64,000 nucleotides of DNA, taken from assembly GCA_012934845.2 (NCBI GenBank), contig WNNJ02001876.1, positions 62,001 through 126,000 of the forward strand. Direction: 5' to 3'. Positions 50,085 through 59,632 of this stretch are shown here, piece by piece; positions within the stretch are counted from its first letter, which is position 1; each line of letters begins with the position of its first letter. The position numbers and the translations under genes were made by a program. The DNA is from Pomphorhynchus laevis. Taxonomy: Eukaryota > Acanthocephala > Palaeacanthocephala > Echinorhynchida > Pomphorhynchidae. A model generated the notes under the pieces. That model was not told the origin of the DNA and did not search any database. It saw nothing but the letters and a program-made list of their open reading frames with translations.

Positions 50085-50585
50085 TTGTGTCTCGTTAATT
50101 CAATGAATACAAACATCATAGCATTGAGTGAAACCTGGCTTAACAACGATATATCTGATAATGAAATCTCAATCCCAGACTACTTTGTTATACGATCGGA
50201 TCGAACCGCCTCAAAAGGAGGTGGAGTTATATTATACGTCAAGCAACCGTTAACCATCATCGTGCACAGCATTGTATCAGATGATTCATACAACGAATAT
50301 CTGTGGGCAACAGTATCTTCTCCTGATAGACAGAAACTAAAAATCGGTTTATTTTACCGATCTCCGCGCTCCGCAACTGAAAAGATTGGCATCTCTTTAC
50401 GACATCACCTAACAAGCTTATCACCGATCATTATCCTAGGAGACTTCAATATGCCTCATGTCAATTGGGACCTATATACTTCGACACATGGTTGTGATGT
50501 TGAATCATCCAATCTCCTTGATACGTTCAACGATCTCAATCTAACCCATCATATTCACGAACCCACTAGAAGGAGGAAGCAATAA
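50085..50585 (+). pseudogene. LINE5 AP-endonuclease fragment
   Basis: MNTNIIALSETWLNNDISD, ASKGGGVILYVKQPL, IGLFYRSPRSATEK and PIIILGDFNMPHVNWDLY are endonuclease motifs; the frame ends after HIHEPTRRRKQ. The first motif (YSNCLSM, stop) lies upstream at 50040, and the SDH motif is beyond the frameshift, where only HSDHCVI-like codons near 50660 remain. Confidence 0.8.
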
Positions 50586-50734
50586 TCTGCCATTTTAGAC
50601 CTCTGCTTATCACGAGGGTAACCCACAATTGATGAAATCTCTCTCAGCCCCCTATTGGCCACAGTGATCATTGTGTCATTAGGCTGGCGCTTTCTGTCAG
50701 TCTCTTTAAAACAGCCCCCTCGGCAAAACCCGAA

Positions 50735-52523
50735 TTGAATCCCTTCAAAGCAAATTTCGCAAGTATGACGCAAGCTATTCGAAACATTCAATGGCCTAAT
50801 CCATATGAAATTGGCATAGATCAGTGCTGGGAAAATTTCAAATCTACTTTGATCAATGGTCTAAATTACTTCTCCCCTTTAAAACGTCAGCGCACATCCC
50901 ACAAAACTCCCATTTGGTTTGACTCGCAGATTAAACAAATGATTAAGACAAGAGACAAAATTTACAAAAAATTCAAAGAACAGAATTGTTCTTGGACCGA
51001 TTACAAGGAATTACGAAATCAAGTTACGGCACTCAAACGTCAGAAACGCAGGTGCTTCGTTTCCAATCTTTGTCGATCATCAAAAAGATATCCCAGTAAA
51101 TTGTTCAAACATATCAGCTCATTAAAATCAACTACGTCTGAGATTAAGTCTATATTTATGGAAACCGGTGAGCTCACATCTGATGACAAAGCAATTGCCA
51201 ATATTTTCCTAGATCAATTCACGCTAGAGAGTCCTACCTGTCAGTATTGCCCCAGATTCTCCACTGCTCAATATCCGTGTTACGAATTTACTCCATTTGA
51301 TAAATTTGAGGTTCTTAACGAACTTCTAAAGCTACCACGATCAATTGCGGCAGGACCAGACAATATTCCTCCAATTCTTCTTCGGGAACTTGCACCAGTA
51401 AATATGAACCTTTACACACCATATTCGATTTCTCCTTGTCAACAGGTTGTATACCATCAGATTGGAAATTTTCTATACATTTGATCGGATATACTATGAT
51501 GTCCTCCTTATTACGCTGGAACAGTACGGCATCAGAGGAACCCTCCTTAATTGGATTAACTCCTTCCTTAGAAATCGGAAGATTACTGTATTGGCTAATA
51601 AACAAATATCAAAAACAAGAAATCCTGGACGCGGTGTTCCTTAGGGATCGGTACTCAGTCCATTGCTCTTCATTATTTACATCAACGAGCTTACTACAGC
51701 TATTTCGAGTTCATGTGGTTTATATGCCGACGACTTGAAAATTTGGCGACCAATAATCGATAGCCGAGATCCAATGATACTCCAGAGAGACATTGATAAT
51801 ATTAAGGTATGGTGTAATCAACGGGGACTGGTATTAAACCCCGATAAGTAAAAACATATGCGCATCGGACGTCTACACATCAATTCATCATATACCATTG
51901 ACAGAAGAGAAATTGAAACAGTTCTCCAATTTCAAGACCTTGGAGTGATCGTAAATAGAAGCTTATCGACCATCCCACATACCAGTCACACAGTTGCTAA
52001 ATGTCGTCGAATTTTAGGACTTATTAGAAGGACCATTGGCCAGCTTGACGCATCCAGTTTTAAGTTAATTTACAATGCTTATGTCTTATCTTTAATGAGA
52101 TACGCTTCACCTGCCTGTCACCCTCAAACTACGTCAGAGATGAACCTGTACGAATCCATATTACGCAAGGCCACACATCTTGTACCCAGCCAACGCAAGC
52201 TCTCATTCATGTTTCGACTTCACGCACTTGGTGTTACCACAGTGAAGAAATCTTTAAAGTCATCTGATTTAATGTTTGTGTGGACAGCGCTTAATGTTCA
52301 AAAAGGGCAGAGGGAACATGTTTGCCGCAAACTGTTCGAACTTCAAAATTTAAACAGATTGAGGGGACATCACCTCACGTTAAAGACCCACATTCGTCCA
52401 CGAAGAAGATTTAACACAATTGTCAACCGAACGTGGAAAATCTGGAATAAGCTACCAAGTCAAGTGGTTTCGGCCTCCAGTATTTTGTCCTTCAAGAGAA
52501 ATCTGAAGAATGTACTAACTTAA
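50735..52523 (+). pseudogene. LINE5 reverse transcriptase, four fragments
   Basis: 50735-51484 carries the linker with IWFDSQIKQMIKTRDKIYK and the start of the RT (AAGPDNIPPILLRELAPV). 51447-51644 carries FDRIYYDVLLITLEQYGIRG. 51663-51851 carries LYADDLKIWRPII. 51858-52523 carries the thumb (DLGVIVNRSLSTIPHTSHTV) and the C-terminus IWNKLPSQVVSASS. The fingers and palm part before FDR is deleted. The last 220 codons are intact. Confidence 0.8.
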
Positions 52524-52662
52524 AACAATCGGATTTTCATTGATATTTTTTAACCCTGTACCCAGCCTGTACGAGCTCTACGCTCTTTTGCTGCTGTTGT
52601 ATTTAATTTTTTTTTGTTTTTTTTTAAACGGAAAAATTTGTTTTAGTAAAGCATACAATCAA

Positions 52663-52679
52663 GGTTACCCGCAAATGGG
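52663..52679 (-). other. Conserved 3'-terminal box of REL4
   Basis: CCCATTTGCGGGTAACC on the sense strand, about 100 bases after the REL4 stop; identical to the box in REL2 at 9444-9460. Confidence 0.65.
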
Positions 52680-52777
52680 TCCAAAAATGTCGAGCAATAA
52701 ACTGCTGAATTGGATACTGGATACAGCTACGAAGACGAGTCGGCTGAGTGTTTGAATGTACTACACATGGGAGTACC

Positions 52778-55237
52778 TCATGTTGACCGTGGACTCCGTA
52801 GACAGGCCGATATTGACCGAGCAATTTCGAAGCTTATTTTTCTCTTTAGTCTAATAGCTATATCACTGTAACGTATGTGTCCTTGTTGAGCTAAAGCGGT
52901 CGCAATAGTCTTTACTAGCATACTAGCTTCTTTGCCGAAACCACCTGATGTTGAAAAGACGAGCGGGATAAAGGAGCTGTTTTCTATCCTTCGGATTCTT
53001 TCGAGGTACTTGGATTTTTTTCTTTTTTCGTTATAATCGAAAGCGTTGTCAGGACTGCGTATTGTGTTCGATTGAGCATGAGAAGAAAAGACATTGACGT
53101 CGAAGAACGTCCGCTCGAATCGAGATCCGTGTAAACCGGAGCAGACAATATCCAGACGGGCACATTGTTTGGTAGTAGTCGCTGGATTTTCAAAACGGGT
53201 GCTCTCGGGAACGTTCGATAACTCCGGTTCAATCCCAACGTTGTGAGCAACTTGGCTTAGCGCTGATGCTATAGTGTCCCGAACCGCATTATGGCGAATA
53301 ATCGGAAGACCACCATGTTTGCATGATAGTGCATGGGGAAGATTGATCTTCGAGCCACAGTAACAATTACACGTTTCAATCTCAGGCTCGATACTGCCAT
53401 ACCGTGCATTAAGTGCGTCGTGAAATTCGTTTGCTGACAAATAGAATTGTTCTTGTCGCAGTGGTAAGGCGCTTAGCCAAGAAGACGCACCGTGGTGTGC
53501 TGCATGTTTAATGGAATTCTGGGTGACTGGGGCTAGTTTGCTACTAATCTTTGAGGCGCGTTCTTGGTGTGAATTGAACCGGAATTGAGTGATTTCGCGG
53601 AGGATTGCATTTTGTTTTTCTCGTAGGTTGTCGCCAGTCACCTCATCGACATATGAGGAAACCAACATTGTCGCTGATGCTTGTTTAAGTGTGGCAACGA
53701 AAGTTGGCGAGTTTATCCCGATACCTCCAAATTCAAGAGGTGAGCACAAAATATCCGTCATCTCCTTGTTCGGCTTGAAAGTTGCCAGAAGAGGCAGCAA
53801 TTGCGATTTGATAAATTCTTCGAGGTCGGACCACACTTTGTCGACTGAGCGGCATGTGCGCATTATGTGAATCCATTTCGACTGGATCGAGTGAACCATG
53901 CCAGCGTAGGCTACGTGTGGGTCGATTCTGGCCACCATACTCAGACGCTCGACAAGAGCTTTCCATTTTGCAAACATGATTGCGGTAGAAGATTGTTCGT
54001 AATCGTCAAAACCAATTGGGGTTCCCAGAACATCTATGCCAGCTGTTGTTGAATTGATACTAGAATCAGGGAGAAGATCATTATGTATCGGAGAGTAAGA
54101 CAGAATATTAGATTTGTGTGGGTTAGTAAAATAGCCGAATTTTGGTCCCTCTGTTTTAAGGGCATCCCAAACTTGCCTCAACACATCCAGTGGTCCGACA
54201 AAGTTGGCGTCATCGGCATACCGATGGTAACGGTATGGTACTTGGCGTTTTATCGCTTCGATAAGAGGAAGAGATGTCATTGCAAATTCAGCCATCGCAA
54301 ATGGGTCACCTTGGGTGAACCCTTCGACTGAGAAAATGCTGTTTTCGCCAATTGTAAGCTCAGAAGGACTAGCATAAATATTGCGCAGTGAACAGGAGAG
54401 AGCCGGACATACGTTGTGAAGTGCCACGGCACGGTTTATCCGGTTGAAGGCATTCGTAGCGTCTATTGTCATAATACACATATCGGAAGATAGGTTCAAT
54501 TTCGTTTTTAGCTTCTCAATGGCCAATTCGATGCCACCTCTTTGCGAGGCCCCTAGCTGTGTAACTCCTGCCACGTCTTGTACATCGTTGCGAATTATAG
54601 CCAGGATCGCTCTACTAATGATACGTCTGACGGTATTGCAGATTCCAATTGGCCGAACTCCTCCTGACTTTTTTTCGAGTGCGACTAGACGACATGCAGT
54701 AAAAGGATCGAGGGCGCCAGGCGGGATTTCTACAGTGGCAACGAAAATAGCAAACCTGGCTATGGCCTTGGCTAGTGAGCTTGAAGCAGCGCCGAAATCT
54801 GCAAGCATTTGTGACCAAGACGCCGCATCAAGCCCAGACGGACCTGCTGCACCTTTGATTTGTCTGCTTGATCTAATAATAGATGTCTCATCTAAGGCGT
54901 AGAAGCGGCAGGGGTGATGGGTTTTGGAACCCGGAAATGGGGACGATAACAGCACATCAGGAGGAGCTGAAATTGCATCGGGATGCAGGTCCTCGAGCAA
55001 AGATAGCACAGAAACACCATTTATAATATGGTCAGGGAGTAGAACACCAGACTCGAGGCTATCTTCCAGAATCGATGTTCCAGCTCTAATGCGGCCTTTT
55101 GTCATGAGATTTTGGTATTGTGATATCCAGCTTAGTCGCTTCGTTGGACGTCGCAACTTTAGGTTGTCTTGAATAAACTGTGCTTCTTCGAAAATTACAT
55201 CAAAATCTTTAGCCTTCCAGGATACTAGTCTGCGTTC
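52778..55237 (-). CDS. REL4 reverse transcriptase and restriction-like endonuclease
   Basis: 819 open codons; an ATG at 55156 begins a 792-residue frame used for numbering. RT: GPSGLD (105-110), RLVALEKKSGGVRPIGI, IDATNAFNRINR (catalytic Asp 232), FTQGDPFAMAEFA (280), YADDANFVG (313-321). Connector: DPHVAYAGMVHSIQSKW, SPLEFGGIGINSP. Zinc knuckle: C598, C600, H608 and C612 (CNCYCGSKINLPHALSC). Nuclease: RHNAVRD (621), E643 and E645, ARLDIVCSG (Asp 669), FFDVNVF (Asp 686), NEKRKKSKY (Lys 711-716). The set R-H-N, (P)D, D, K mirrors the R2-type nuclease. The protein should nick its target and copy its RNA there. Confidence 0.88.
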   Translation of the reverse strand, partial: ERRLVSWKAKDFDVIFEEAQFIQDNLKLRRPTKRLSWISQYQNLMTKGRIRAGTSILEDSLESGVLLPDHIINGVSVLSLLEDLHPDAISAPPDVLLSSPFPGSKTHHPCRFYALDETSIIRSSRQIKGAAGPSGLDAASWSQMLADFGAASSSLAKAIARFAIFVATVEIPPGALDPFTACRLVALEKKSGGVRPIGICNTVRRIISRAILAIIRNDVQDVAGVTQLGASQRGGIELAIEKLKTKLNLSSDMCIMTIDATNAFNRINRAVALHNVCPALSCSLRNIYASPSELTIGENSIFSVEGFTQGDPFAMAEFAMTSLPLIEAIKRQVPYRYHRYADDANFVGPLDVLRQVWDALKTEGPKFGYFTNPHKSNILSYSPIHNDLLPDSSINSTTAGIDVLGTPIGFDDYEQSSTAIMFAKWKALVERLSMVARIDPHVAYAGMVHSIQSKWIHIMRTCRSVDKVWSDLEEFIKSQLLPLLATFKPNKEMTDILCSPLEFGGIGINSPTFVATLKQASATMLVSSYVDEVTGDNLREKQNAILREITQFRFNSHQERASKISSKLAPVTQNSIKHAAHHGASSWLSALPLRQEQFYLSANEFHDALNARYGSIEPEIETCNCYCGSKINLPHALSCKHGGLPIIRHNAVRDTIASALSQVAHNVGIEPELSNVPESTRFENPATTTKQCARLDIVCSGLHGSRFERTFFDVNVFSSHAQSNTIRSPDNAFDYNEKRKKSKYLERIRRIENSSFIPLVFSTSGGFGKEASMLVKTIATALAQQGHIRYSDIAIRLKRKISFEIARSISACLRSPRST

Positions 55238-55737
55238 TTATGTTTTACGGATTAGATTGATTTTTCTGGAGGGAATTCTTTGCAGTACACACTGAGAAAA
55301 AATTGTTGCAGTTCGTAGCTCGACTTCAGTACGCTTGACGTCGTCGGCTGCCCTATCGTAAAAATTGCTTAAAATGTTGATGAACTCATTGCTAGCGGAA
55401 CATCGAGGTAAAATGATCAGGTTAGGTCTCCAGTGAATGACTATGTTATATAGTTCATTTATTGATTTTTTATTGAATGAGAGATTGCTACCGGACGTGT
55501 CCGCGATGGAAATGGCAGAGATGTGATAATCGATCAACAATGCGCTTCTTGTCGGAATGGTATTGCATTGAGATTGTGGTTTATTTGGACAGGTGTTGTA
55601 TGTTTATTTTTGCAACCAACTGCGCGACAGTTTACGCACGATTTATTTGCCTTGGCGCAGCGGCATCCCTTACAGACAGCAGAGGGGCCATTACATTGGC
55701 AACACATACTCTCACTAGAGGGTTTACCTCTCACCAT
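55238..55737 (-). pseudogene. REL4 N-terminal region with cysteine cluster
   Basis: The start MVRGKPSSESM at 55737 is followed by CCQCNGPSAVCKGCRCAKAN and CVNCRAVGCKNKH, the same cluster as in REL3 (17015) and REL5 (59633). Regular C-x-C and C-x2-C spacing suggests a CXC-like zinc DNA-binding domain (inference). After a frameshift near 55535, 55540-55238 continues with YNIVIHWRPNLIILPRCSAS and CVLQRIPSRKINLIRKT, the pre-RT region conserved in REL1, REL3 and REL5. Confidence 0.8.
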
Positions 55738-56057
55738 GTTGGATGAATACTTGTGGTCAATCCGAATTCACAAAGTTTTTATGCGTAGAGGCTGCGCACT
55801 CCTGGATAATCGTTAAAGACTTTTGTGAAAAGCGACAGTGTATGTTTATCAGAAACCAAATTTTTTAAGGTCAAATTTTTTTAATGTTGTATTTAATAAT
55901 AATATTCATGATGCCGAAATGTAAATAATTATTCCTCTTAGTAATGGAGTTACTCTTTATGTAGTATATAAGAGCGCAAAATTCAAGTTATTAAATGTGC
56001 AAAAGTGAAGGTGTATTTAAGTTTTTTTCAGTAGCATTTTTTTAACTCATGTCAATA
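55738..56057. other. REL4 upstream region
   Basis: It contains the block TGTATGTTTATCAGAAACC (55839-55857) shared with the LINE4 upstream region (22495-22513). Otherwise AT-rich, no gene. Confidence 0.5.
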
Positions 56058-56100
56058 TTTACCAAAGCCAAAAGGCTATTCAGGCAGAGTCCAAAAAAAA
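56058..56100 (-). mobile_element. 3' end fragment of the copy A/B LINE family
   Basis: ACCAAAGCCAAAAGGCTATT and CAGGCAGAGTCC match the reverse complement of the 3' UTR of copy A (5085-5120) and copy B (23215-23248). Only the last 40 or so bases are recognisable; up to 56230 nothing further aligns clearly. Confidence 0.7.
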
Positions 56101-56539
56101 TAAATAAAACAAACAAAGTAAAAAAACATTGATTAACAATGAACGTCGAATTTATGAAAAGTAAATCTTGACGCCCATTTGCGCTCTTCTGAAAACCCGT
56201 CGACGAGAAGCATTTGTATTTTGACTGTCGTAATTATTTTTCTTTCCGGGTTTAATATTGGTTTAATTTAGCGCAGTCCGTGCAATGATGTGAGTTTCAT
56301 AATTAATGGCCTACTAAAATTTGCTTAATGTAGTAATACCATAATAGTAAGTTTTATCAACATGTCTACTGTAGATTGGAGTAATTATATATTCTCTGAT
56401 ATATAAAATAATAGTGATATATAATATTATAATATATATAATTATATATCTTATATATGCTCTAATAGCGATCATTCTTCTATCTTCATTACTATTTTTT
56501 AATACAAAAATTTATTATAATTAAAACTTTACAATGAAG
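56101..56539. other. AT-rich spacer, no gene
   Basis: Contains an AT-dinucleotide-rich stretch (56395-56460). GATTACCCCCAAATGG at 56539-56554 resembles the REL 3' box on the minus strand, but no REL coding sequence is attached. Confidence 0.45.
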
Positions 56540-56830
56540 ATTACCCCCAAATGGATCGTTACAGTTCAGACCAGATAACTAAGTCTACGTATTTAGTAGA
56601 CTATCTATAGTCTTCAGATATATTTGTGCAGGGTGAGGAGGATATTGCGCGTAGTCTCAATGCCAAAAGCATATTTTGTCTTGGTAAAAAACCACAAGAT
56701 AAACCACGATTACTCAAAGTAGTATTTGATTCTGCAGAAAATACAAGAGCAGTTTTAGTAAGAGGTTATCGCTTATTAATATTATTATATGTCGACTTCC
56801 AAGGGAGCTGAAGCTCGTAAGGAAGCATCA
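56540..56830 (+). pseudogene. LINE ORF1 fragment (RRM-like core)
   Basis: VQGEEDIARSLNAKSIFCLG then KKPQDKPRLLKVVFDSAENT and RAVLVRGYRL (56622-56775) are the undisturbed version of the sequence split at 200/2132. It therefore shows the original target of that LINE insertion. The frame decays after YRL. Confidence 0.75.
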
Positions 56831-56868
56831 CATCGAATATAAAAAACAGAAAAAAAACGTAAAAAACA

Positions 56869-58890
56869 TCAACAGTTCACGAGGTCAAGCTTTAGGCGTG
56901 GTTTGAATTGCACAGCAGAAGAGCTGTTGATTACACCAGGTGATAATCCATTCCATCGTTTACAGACGCGATCCATCACTGTCGTGCAATTTGTTCGATG
57001 CTTTGAGCGATGCTTCAAACATAGCTCGTGTCCACGTAACATTGAGGATTCACGAAGATAGAACAGCTGCTTGCACGAATGGTTAGGCACGCGCAGCGAC
57101 ATCCACACTAGTGTAAGATCTGCAATCAACAGATCGCATTCAATAGATCTTATACCAAACGTCTCTAATCTAACTGGATAAGGAACGGAGCGAGTTGCCG
57201 GAACCAAGTGCGTGGCTATTCTCAAAATGTTGTTGAATTAACTCAATTCTGATTTCAGTTGAGGGTGTGTCGCGTGAGATGCATATAGCATATGTGATTT
57301 TAAGAGACCTGAATATACAATGCGTAAAGCCTTTGGCTCAAGTCGTCTAACGTTTCGATGAAGAAATCCTAAAATTCCACGGCATTTTGCGATAATCGCA
57401 GAAGAATGAAGACGAGATTTTAAATTGGAGGAGATAACAACACCTAGATCAGTAAAGTGATTTACTAATTCGATAACTGTTGAGCTGAATTGATAAGAGG
57501 GGGAAGGTAATCGGGATTGACCAATTCTCATATGTCGACATTTACTAACATTGATTACTAAGCCGTGTGATGAACACCAACTACTAACTTTATCCAAATC
57601 TGATTGTAGTAGAGGAGAGCTAGAATAACCTCGAAATAAAGGGCACCACAGTTTGATGTCATCGGCGTATAATAGGCACTGGCATGTAACATTTTCAGCG
57701 ATTTCGTTGATGTAGATATTAAACGAAGTGGGACTAAGGATACAGCCTTGTGGAACACCTTGAGTGAGATAAAACCATTCAAAAAGAGACGCACCAACTT
57801 GCTCAACAAAGGAACGTCTACTCAAGAATTCCCGTATCCAGAGACAAACGTGCTTTGAGAATCCGTAATTTCCAAGTTTCCACAGTAAAATTGGATGAAC
57901 GACTCGATCAAAAGCTTTGGACAAATCAATAAAGACGACATCAACCGGCACCCCCTGTTCGACAAAACCGGCCCAGCTTTCGCGTGCTAATGTTAGATTA
58001 GTTGAAGTGGAGTGATGTTTTCTAAACCCATGCTGTTTATTAGATAAAATATTGAATTTGTCCAAATGAGAAGATACATACCTCAGGATCAGTTTCTCCA
58101 TCACCTTGCAAGCAATAAAAGTCAAACTTATTGGTCGATAATTTTGAGGATTTACCTTATCCCCCTTTTTGAAAACTGGAATGACTAATGCTCTATCTGG
58201 GATTATGCCAGTTCTCAAGGACCAATAGTAAATATCAAAAAGCGGAAGATATATATTCGATGCAACTTTGCGTAATAATATACTAGGAATACCATCAGGA
58301 CCTGAACTATTTTTAGCCGGTAGCTTTGATAAGATATTAAGAACATCGAGCGGGTCAAAGTAGAGGTTAGAATCCTGATACTGGAGAGAAAAATTGTCTT
58401 TCGTAATGTTATAGTCACATAGGGTAAATCGATTGCGAGTGAGACAAAAGTTCTTGGCAATGATATTGGCAATGGAAAGAGGAGAAACCGATTTTCGATC
58501 ACCATCAACCAGACAGTTGATTGACGAAGATACCCTCTTACGGTTGCCAAGTAGTTGAAAAAGTCTTTTTTGATCGACATGAGACAATGAACATATGGCA
58601 GCAATGAATTGATGTTTCTTCTGACGTTTAAGAGAAGTCACCCTGTTGCGAATGGTAGTATAAAATCTGAAGGATCCGAGTCTACGCTTAAATAGTAGGA
58701 ATGCATGATCACGTTCTCTGACAGCTCGCTTGAACTCACTGTCAAACCATTTGGGTTTGAAGGATGGTGGTTTACGTGTTACGCAAGGGGAAAATGCGTG
58801 AAGTAGATTAATCAATGTTGTGTGGAGAAACGACCAGGCCACATGAACACCGACTGTTCTAGTACAAGGCCATCTTACTAGGCTCAGCAT
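56869..58890 (-). mobile_element. LINE6: CR1-like LINE, RT part, single in-frame stop
   Basis: 58890-57238 (550 codons) and 57237-56869 are in the same frame, separated only by a TAA at 57238-57240 between SELS and FNNILRIATHLVP. RT motifs: SSGPDGIPSILLRKV, YRPISLTFIACKVMEKLIL, GFRKHHSTSTNLTLA, VVFIDLSKAFDRVVHPILL, TQGVPQGCILSPTSFNIYI, LLYADDIKLW; C-terminus KRWNGLSPGVINSSSAV. The endonuclease is absent, so the copy is 5' truncated near 58890. It is most similar in style to LINE5 and LINE7. Confidence 0.88.
57238..58890 (-). CDS. LINE6 reverse transcriptase (partial ORF2)
   Basis: The 550 codons span the EN-RT linker (KPKWFDSEFKRAVRERDHA), fingers, palm and thumb. The catalytic aspartates sit in FIDLSKAFD (about residue 305) and LYADD (about 385). 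The frame ends at a premature TAA 119 codons before the natural stop. The first 20 or so residues from the ATG are element linker sequence, not a true protein start. Confidence 0.82.
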   Translation of the reverse strand: MLSLVRWPCTRTVGVHVAWSFLHTTLINLLHAFSPCVTRKPPSFKPKWFDSEFKRAVRERDHAFLLFKRRLGSFRFYTTIRNRVTSLKRQKKHQFIAAICSLSHVDQKRLFQLLGNRKRVSSSINCLVDGDRKSVSPLSIANIIAKNFCLTRNRFTLCDYNITKDNFSLQYQDSNLYFDPLDVLNILSKLPAKNSSGPDGIPSILLRKVASNIYLPLFDIYYWSLRTGIIPDRALVIPVFKKGDKVNPQNYRPISLTFIACKVMEKLILRYVSSHLDKFNILSNKQHGFRKHHSTSTNLTLARESWAGFVEQGVPVDVVFIDLSKAFDRVVHPILLWKLGNYGFSKHVCLWIREFLSRRSFVEQVGASLFEWFYLTQGVPQGCILSPTSFNIYINEIAENVTCQCLLYADDIKLWCPLFRGYSSSPLLQSDLDKVSSWCSSHGLVINVSKCRHMRIGQSRLPSPSYQFSSTVIELVNHFTDLGVVISSNLKSRLHSSAIIAKCRGILGFLHRNVRRLEPKALRIVYSGLLKSHMLYASHATHPQLKSELS

Positions 58891-59215
58891 TTCATTAATG
58901 AGTCAACATCTATTGAACCTAGCGCTCTTCGTAGTAGCCCTAGGACGCGTTGGCATTTGCTTACAATATATCTTACATGAGGACCCGATGACAGATTATT
59001 AGATAATATAATACCGAGATCCTTGACTTGATCAACATTCTTAATGGTAGCACCGCCTAAAGTGTACGAGCCGGAGTACATCAACTGACCTAAATACATG
59101 TGTTAGGGTCTTTTCTATGTTAATAGTAAGATCATGTGAGTTGCACCACGAGTGCATGAAATCTGTCCTTCTGGAGCCGGTTATGATCTGAAAGATCCCG
59201 AATAACATTCCAAAT
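58884..59215 (-). pseudogene. RT thumb fragment of another LINE
   Basis: FMHSWCNSHDLTINIEKT (about 59165) and, in another frame, YSGSYTLGGATIKNVDQVKD, LGIILSNNLSSGPHVRYIVS and KCQRVLGLLRRALGSIDVDS. This aligns with the LINE6 thumb (DLGVVISSNLKSRLHSSAII) but is clearly a different family member, joined to the LINE6 5' truncation point. Confidence 0.75.
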
Positions 59216-59229
59216 TTTGATATTATTAT

Positions 59230-59632
59230 ACCTTAAAAAAGTTTGAGATCTAAAGTAAATACACTAATTACATTTGAGATAAATAACATATATTTGAGAT
59301 CTAAAATAAATACAAAGGAAATTTATATGTGTTCTAGCTAATTACTCTAATTACAATACCAAACCACTTACAATAACATACAATCAAAGCACTGAGTCGT
59401 CATCGAATCTGCATTGACTGAAGAAAATTTATAACTGTTCAAGCAAATTACAATATATCAATCAGTAACAACATACCATTTCAAATAATATATACAAGCC
59501 ATTTCTGTTAATACTTACAAAGCACCCTTATTATCTAATATACATACAATCAGTAACTACTTACAATTACAACTACAACAAAGCCGTACACCCAGGGCAT
59601 TTCCCGGGGTGCGCAGTTCAAGCTGTACGTCA
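59230..59632 (+). promoter_or_regulatory. REL5 5' leader with shared LINE blocks
   Basis: GATCTAAAGTAAATACA (59247-59263), a second version GATCTAAAATAAATACAAA (59298-59316) and AACTACTTACA (59555-59565) precede the REL5 start in sense orientation, as in the leaders of REL3 and LINE4. Several ATTACAAT/ACTTACAAT-like repeats fill the region. Confidence 0.5.

Larger units (their letters stand above)
48720..52640 (+). mobile_element. LINE5: CR1-like LINE with intact ORF1 body, broken ORF2
   Basis: Order: a damaged finger region (48790-48865), an open ORF1 body (48865-49968), endonuclease (50085-50585), linker and RT start (50735-51484), RT core fragments (51447-51851), thumb and C-terminus (51858-52523), and a 3' UTR to about 52640. 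ORF2 lesions are frameshifts near 50585-50735 and 51650, an in-frame stop at about 51849-51851 and a deletion of roughly 330 bp at 51475 that removes the RT blocks between PSDWKFS and FDRIYYD. Its 3' end faces the 3' end of REL4 tail to tail. Confidence 0.85.
52660..55737 (-). mobile_element. REL4: almost complete REL-type LINE (two lesions)
   Basis: The element runs from the cysteine-cluster start at 55737 to the 3' box at 52663. The coding sequence is interrupted only by one frameshift near 55535 and one in-frame TAA at 55238-55240 (after INLIRKT). The predicted product is about 1,030 residues: cysteine cluster, pre-RT region, RT, connector, C-C-H-C knuckle and PD-(D/E)xK-like nuclease, all in one ORF. 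This single-ORF layout with a C-terminal nuclease is that of R2-type LINEs, although the RT motifs are distinctive. It is less AT-rich than the neighbours. Confidence 0.88.

Noticed and set aside
53589-55172. Plus-strand ORFs inside REL4
   Set aside because: They lie opposite the intact REL4 frame, which carries all expected RT and nuclease motifs.
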